Positions 58,601 to 64,000 of a stretch of DNA of 64,000 nucleotides are shown here, piece by piece. Made by a program: the position numbers and the translations under genes. The notes beneath the pieces are model-generated. The model ran no database searches. It saw only the letters and a list, made by a program, of their open reading frames with translations, and was not told where the DNA came from. The DNA lies in NCBI GenBank assembly GCA_028671895.1, contig JAPMAC010000231.1, forward strand, positions 5,668,001 to 5,732,000, read 5' to 3'. The stretch is from Oenanthe sinensis. Its lineage: Eukaryota; Streptophyta; Magnoliopsida; Apiales; Apiaceae. Within the stretch, counting starts at the first letter, position 1, and every line of letters starts with the position of its first letter.

Positions 58601-61086
58601 CAAGCTCCCTAGTTTTAATCTTTTCAAACATGTTGGGATGACGGGGCATGTGAAGGAACAGTTAATCACCTTTTTTCTTAATGTAAATTTTCTTGCTACA
58701 GGTACTTTTCTTATGAACACTTCTACGTGATCTATTGCAAGTTCTGGGAGCTTGATACCGATCACGACTTCTTGATTGACAAAGAGAACCTTATTAGATA
58801 TGGTAACCATGCACTTACATACAGGATCGTTGACAGAATCTTTTCTCAGGTTTGTTTCATTCATACACTTTTCTTCTGTTAACACGTAAGTATGTTATAT
58901 TTTTTTCAAATGTATGTCAACACAAAGCTTAATTTTTGGAAAAAAATGACTCAGCTGTAAAATGTAAATATTATTGTCTTTAATTTCTCATGTTGCGCTA
59001 GTTGAACCAGTTTTTTGCAGCAATTGTACTGTTCTATTTTTTTTTATTTCTATATGTCACGCTGTAATTTCCTATCCAGGTGCCACGAAAGTTTACTAGT
59101 AAGGCTGAAGGAAAAATGGGGTATGAGGATTTTGTTTATTTCATACTGTCGGAGGAGGATAAATCATCTGATCCTAGTCTCGAGTACTGGTATGCATTTT
59201 AATTGATTCTCTTTAATCCAAGATCTTGCGTAATTTTGTATCACTAAATCCAGTATGCAACATGTAATTTCTGTTTTAGCCTCAGAATTTTTAGATGGAA
59301 GGGACTAGTTAGAGAGAATTGGGGGGGGGGGGGGGGGAGGGACCGTGATGGAAAGTCATCTAGATGTTTGTCAGATTGCAGATATGCATAGCCAGCAACA
59401 CTATTATCTAACTCATAATTATGGAGCTATGCAGAGACAGAAAAGATCCTGTAATATATTGGGTGCACCAATTGCATAATTGAAGTGAATATTAGTAATG
59501 TTTCAACTAGTAGTTGTGTACATTTGCAGCCTATAAGTAAAGGAATAACAACTTTGACATTAATATGTTTGATGATGATATAGGAAATATATCATCATGT
59601 ACCATGTTACACTTCCTATAAAACTTTGCTGACTTGTTACCAGAGAACCAATAAAGGGCGGGGGAATGAACATTTAAATTGATTTTACTTGGATAAAAAC
59701 TAGATGGTCGGGATGACATATAGAACTATGACATGCAACTCTCTGGTTTGACATGTGTTGAAAACTTCGTGCTTTCAAATATTTGGATGTTAAAACTTTG
59801 AACTTGTTGCTGAAATCCTGTTCAGCTGTTAACAGATTAACTTTACGTAGTCACACACTTCTCTTTATCTTTGCATGGTGTACAATATTAATATATTATA
59901 AGTTGACTGTGTATCATGTGACATTGAATCCATTGGTCAGGTTTAAGTGCATAGACTTAGATGGAAATGGTGTTCTGACAAGGAACGAGTTGCAGTTTTT
60001 CTATGAGGAGCAGTTGCATCGAATGGAATGCATGGCCCAAGAGCCTGTGCTCTTTGAGGATATTTTATGTCAGATAGTTGATATGGTTAAACCAGAGGTT
60101 AATTCTTTACTATTTATGTAATTTATCGTTCTTAAATTGTGCTACCTCGTGAATCTGTCCTTGATTTGGTGCACTAAGTTATGTTAGATATGCGATAAAG
60201 TCGACTCTTTACAAACTCATTTATTATTGCATCCTTTGCAATGCATAATCCTTGTAATTAGCAAAAACAATAATAATCAAAAGCAATTTACATAATCCTT
60301 GTAAACTGTCTTACTCTTATTTAGGATAAATTTACATTCGGTCTTTTAATGCCAAAGATTTCATATGGATGGGTACATAAATTTGTTATAGTGGAAGGGC
60401 TCTATAAAAACCGGGATCTTTTTTTTTTTGTTGCTATACTTCTGATTATTGTTATCTTTTTTGGGGGGGGGGGGGTTGTTCAGGGTTTGGCGAGCTGGTA
60501 CTCTTTTGTAAGCACTGTGTACTTGAACTGCATTCCTTGTAGTTATCAAAGGTTTTCACAAACAATTAATTTCTAGATGGTGCTTCTAATTGGATCTAGT
60601 TGAGCAAAATGATGGTGCCAAGTCGTCCTAAAGTTTCGCTGTTCACATGTGTTGTTACTAGCAACATGCATTGTCATACACACAGTGAGAGATTCTGACT
60701 TGATATTTCTTTCAGAACGAGAGCTATTTTACATTGCGTGATTTGAAAGGTGGAAAACTCTCGGGCAGTGTTTTTAATATCCTGTTTAATCTCAACAAGT
60801 TCATGGCCTTCGAAACTCGTGATCCGTTTCTGATTCGGCAGGTGTGTAAGATGTTTTTTTCTTCTACTTGCATAGTTAGTTGCTTTTTGGGATATGTTAT
60901 GTTGCAAAATTGCTTTAAATGGTGCTGTGTGTGTGTGTGTCGAAGGAGCGGGAGAATCCAACATTGACAGAGTGGGATCGATTCGCACACCGAGAATATA
61001 TCAGGCTTTCAATGGAAGAAGATGCTGAAGACGCCTCTAACGGAAGTGCAGATGTTTGGGATGAATCACTGGAAGCCCCCTTCTGA
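51390..61086 (+). CDS. PP2A regulatory subunit B'' family, EF-hand protein (539 aa, 12 coding exons)
   Basis: Exons: 51390-51539, 53388-53630, 53745-53850, 53985-54084, 55418-55523, 55650-55740, 56869-57010, 58702-58849, 59080-59189, 59941-60097, 60716-60841, 60946-61086. All introns are GT-AG and the frame is unbroken (1620 nt with stop). ATG at 51390 is the first ATG of the frame; an in-frame GTG at 51381 is unlikely. The protein has a Ser/Pro-rich N-terminal part (about residues 80-115), then the conserved B'' body. A canonical EF-hand loop DLDGNGVLTRNE lies at about 404-415. A degenerate one begins DVNSTG at about 191, with Ala at position 12, and another begins NRSGNG at about 278. It ends WDESLEAPF, as plant B'' proteins do. 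Family role: Ca2+-linked targeting of the PP2A A-C core enzyme. Arabidopsis B''alpha/beta have been reported to act on HMG-CoA reductase. Intact and presumably functional. Confidence 0.95.
52621..52669. repeat. (TA)n microsatellite in intron 1
   Basis: About 24 TA units within intron 1 (51540-53387) of the PP2A B'' gene. Confidence 0.95.
57344..57701. mobile_element. Tourist-like MITE in intron 7 of the PP2A B'' gene
   Basis: 358 bp flanked by TTA on both sides (57341-57343, 57702-57704). Termini GAGCAACTCCAA and TTGGAGTTTCTC are imperfect inverted repeats. Inside, an AACTCCAACAAC block and a CATACTGTTGGAGCA block suggest nested or extended inverted ends. A 3-bp TTA target and GAGCAACTCCAA-type ends match PIF/Harbinger (Tourist) MITEs. 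Non-coding, spliced out with intron 7 (57011-58701). Confidence 0.75.
57900..58080. repeat. GA-rich degenerate repeat in intron 7
   Basis: Runs of AGAGAGA with GAGAGACAGAGAGATAGC occurring about twice (near 57960 and 57985). Low-complexity purine tract. Confidence 0.7.
59321..59337 (+). repeat. G17 homopolymer in intron 9
   Basis: Seventeen consecutive G followed by AGGGA, inside intron 9 (59190-59940). A second run of 13 G is at 60463-60475 in intron 10. Confidence 0.85.
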
Positions 61087-62000
61087 GCCTTGCATGGTAA
61101 GGTGTGTAAAATTGGGCTCTAGTAAAAGTTGAAATTGGTCAGCAGACCAGTGTGTTTTATGCTTCGTAATAAGGAATAAATTCATGTGATGGTTAACTTC
61201 TAATGCATTTGTACTGCTTGAAATTTGGTATGTATGTTTTTCTAGGTTAGAACTCAATCGCCAACATATCTCTCTGTGTGACTTATGTACACTCTGGGAA
61301 AAGAGAGGAGAGAGATAACTGTTGGGCCAGTGCGCATTGATTGAGAACTAATAATAATTGTGCCTTTGCTTGAGATGCTGGTGGTTGCAATAAATACCAG
61401 AATGTCATCAGTTTTTTATATCAATATTTTCACCATCAGTTAATTCTATACTAATTAGTTGTATCTTTGTTCATAATGCAGGTGCTATCAGAACTTCGGT
61501 ACTGATTATGCAACAAGGCATAAACTCTGCACTAGTTACTGAAGAGGATCGTTGCTGCTATCAAAACCTATTGTTGACAATGAAATGAAAAGCTCTTTTG
61601 TCACACCAGTCATAAGAAGTCCAGAGAATTAAGGTGTTAGATTGGAAGTTTTAAACTAGAACATTAAAGATTTGCCCAGAAAGCTAATCAAAAACAGTTA
61701 GAAGTTTCAGCACCTGCTACTTTAGGTGTAAGAGTTTATTATTCCTTTTAGAGTTTATTATTTATTTATTTTATTATATTGCATATCTGCAATTGCAATT
61801 CTTCTAACTGAGATTAATTTTTGTTAGTGCTGGCTGCCATGCCCTATAGTTAATTTTTTTTTTTCAACTTTGAAGTAGTCCATTTGGATTTGTTTTTTTA
61901 ATTTTGCATCTTTCTTCCAGTGTGAGTAGCTTTAAATTTTTAGTCTTCCAGTTTTTTACTGAGATTATATCATGTAATTTTGTCATCTGTTTTTATTATC
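61087..62000 (+). other. 3' UTR of the PP2A B'' gene with probable UTR intron
   Basis: Eleven bases after the stop region, GTAAGG at 61097 and TAATGCAG ending 61481 are good splice sites, giving a likely 385-bp intron in the 3' UTR. The transcript end could not be fixed; AATAAA-like motifs are scattered from 61390 on. Confidence 0.45.
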
Positions 62001-64000
62001 TCAACTGGAAAGCATATGATCCAATTAGCAAAAAAGAAAGAAAGAAAGATAGCGTATGATCACTTTTTAGATTTTACTTGTTTTCAGCCATTTTTGATGT
62101 TGGCTAAAAATGGCAGAGCGTTTTCAAGACTTTGTGTATGTAGATAGAGGAAATTAAAGTCAGTACTAGCCTCCCCCTTCATTACTTATCTACCATTTAT
62201 CATTATGCTCAGTGAGAATCCGTAGTCTAGTTTTCTTTCATTTCCTTTTAAGAATACTTTGGGAAGGTGATTGGGACAAGTTGAGGTAGGAGAAGTAGCG
62301 GGTAAGATGTTGAAGTGTGAAGAATATGGGGAGGAAGAATGGAATGAGCCTACCTTGTCAGGGACTCGGTGAAGTATATATGAACATGTTTTGTCGAGGT
62401 TGTGAAAGTTGCAATTGGCCCGGGATTTTCTTTGCTTCCAACTTTTTGTTTTTGGTACTGAAGTTAATGAATATTTCGAACCTTGTTCCCCTGCAAACCA
62501 ACTTTAAAGTTCAAACCTATACCTTTGCGATAGGATCTTTGCAGTTGCTTCTTTGAAAACAATTTTATGTAGTATAAAAAAATCATCTTAAAATTGTGTA
62601 GGTGCTTGTGAGGTAAACAGTTGACGGTGAAGATAGTCTTGTCCTGATAGGTGTATTGTAGTACTTGAGTTTGACCAAAGCCCATGATCAAGCCTTTTTG
62701 CTATAGTTTACTGGGTCCCATTATTTGCTTTAGAACTTTGTTTTGATCCTGTGTATTTTCCGACTGCACCTCATTTGTGCAGTTACTATTTTGCATTAAT
62801 ACCTAATCGGCTATATGTTTGATAAGAAAGGCAAGTCTCTCTTTTTTTACAAATGGGTCCATTTGAGAAACTATAGCTCCCCGCGTAATATTTTTTCTTT
62901 ATGCATCGGCTTGTTCGGTCGTGTTCTTTTGTTGCATCGGAGATGTAACCTAAGCGATTTCCCAAAGTGAAAGTGAACGACAATGGAAAGTTGCAAGCAA
63001 TATCTTCATTTTAATTGCAAAGTGTTAATAATTATTGTGGAAGTTAGCAGAATCAAAGAATTTATGAGTTATATATTAAGTTGTATACTGAACTGAACAA
63101 ACGAATTATAAACACAAATTTTTTTTTGAGATCCAGTGTGCTACAAAAGAACAATGTTCGGAGAGAGAAATTGTTTTGTTAGGCAAGTAATTTAAAAATA
63201 AAAATGACCAAAAGAAACGATGATTATGGATGTTTGTTATGCCAGTGAAAATGCGATTATATTACTCAATTCTTAGGTCTCATATCAAGCTTTAGGTTGA
63301 GAAATGACATGAAATAATCATGCTTATGAAGGCTCTGTACCATTCTATTACTCCAAGTTGGAAGTATGTTATAATGTATTTGTCTATTTCACAGTTGCAT
63401 ATTTAGTATTGTGTTTATGTTACTACAATATTTTCTATAATTATGCTCATGTATGTGTCCCCAACTTGTCTTTGATAGTGTCTAGGTTTCGTTGGAAACC
63501 AATAAATTATTTACATAGCAAAATATCACTTGAATTCGAAGTTTTATTACGATGATAATGATAATTTAAGCATGGGGAACAACATCTTTCGTGTTTATAT
63601 TTGGTACAAATGATTATAATATGAGAGCAAATCAGCAGAGGAATGGAAAATTTGAAGTAGTCGGGTTCAAAATTTTAACAATGTAAAAAAATTTCTCTTT
63701 TTCAAAAAATTTGTAGACTTATCATGATCCCATAAAATTTTAACTTGCGGTCAAATGCTTAAAATATTCTACATCTATTTCACACTTCTATGCAAAACAA
63801 TATGATATATTTTGTCTTTAATATTTAGATAGCTGATAATATTTTGTAGTTTCATTGTGTGAAAATTGTTAACCAAACAATCAGTCAATATTCAAAAATA
63901 AAGGTAAAATTAAAAAATTAGGATATATATATAAAATAAATGTGATGTAAACACTAAAGAGGTGAGAGTGTGTGATAGTGACTATTTATAGTTTTTCAAA
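62001..64000. other. Unassigned right flank
   Basis: AT-rich with short open frames only; none shows a recognisable domain. A short AAAG run at 62030-62050 and scattered poly-T tracts are the only simple repeats. No transposon ends were found. Confidence 0.5.

Noticed and set aside
59321..59337. G17 run as a functional G-quadruplex
   Set aside because: A pure homopolymer in an intron is more simply a microsatellite and is prone to sequencing error.

Overview
This window is eudicot-type plant nuclear DNA. It is AT-rich and dominated by nested Ty1/copia LTR retrotransposons, MITEs, a tRNA-derived SINE and transposase debris. It contains one ordinary intron-rich plant gene at the right end. The species cannot be named from sequence alone. 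No CRISPR array, operon or free-standing rRNA/tRNA gene was seen.

Left (1-16112): an old Sirevirus-type copia element (copy A, minus strand; 5' LTR 13825-16112, interior down to about 1111) is broken by later insertions. These are a copia LTR in plus orientation at the window edge (1-1110), a 6.8 kb minus-strand copia element (2974-9757) with a truncated 3' end, and a hAT-like MITE inside the A LTR (14260-14868).

Centre (16394-25106): a candidate degenerate Helitron holds an RPA1-like (OB-fold) pseudogene. Several insertions interrupt it: a MITE (17864-18528), a solo LTR with a GTTAG target duplication (20239-21570) and a SINE with a 21-bp target duplication (23456-23593). A hAT transposase pseudogene follows (26160-26946). 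It is cut by a structurally complete plus-strand copia element (26947-34264; LTRs about 1.21 kb, TSD TTATG) whose gag and pol are almost full length but disabled.

Right-centre (35574-49401): a MITE is split by a 13.4 kb Sirevirus-like element (copy B, 35915-49282, minus strand, TSD ACTCT). Its LTRs are nearly identical by eye, yet its gag-pol is thoroughly decayed, so it looks non-autonomous and mobilised in trans. It keeps a Met-tRNA primer site, a polypurine tract and several extra polypurine-tract-like motifs. A 408-bp Mutator-type foldback element (49647-50054, 9-bp TSD) follows.

Right (51390-61086): a 12-coding-exon plus-strand gene for a PP2A regulatory subunit of the B'' (EF-hand) family, 539 residues. 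All its introns are GT-AG and the reading frame is intact. Its introns carry microsatellites, G-runs and a Tourist-like MITE. It is the only gene here that looks under selection; the last 2 kb are unassigned.

The most distinctive non-genic signals are repeated short motifs in the LTRs. GGCGCC clusters and a GGGAGACTTTTT array lie near or just upstream of TATA-like boxes, and a CAAAGTTGCTGTC array lies in the transcribed part of an LTR. Other points are the coding-dead but recently transposed Sirevirus family and the missing Met-tRNA primer site of the plus-strand copia.
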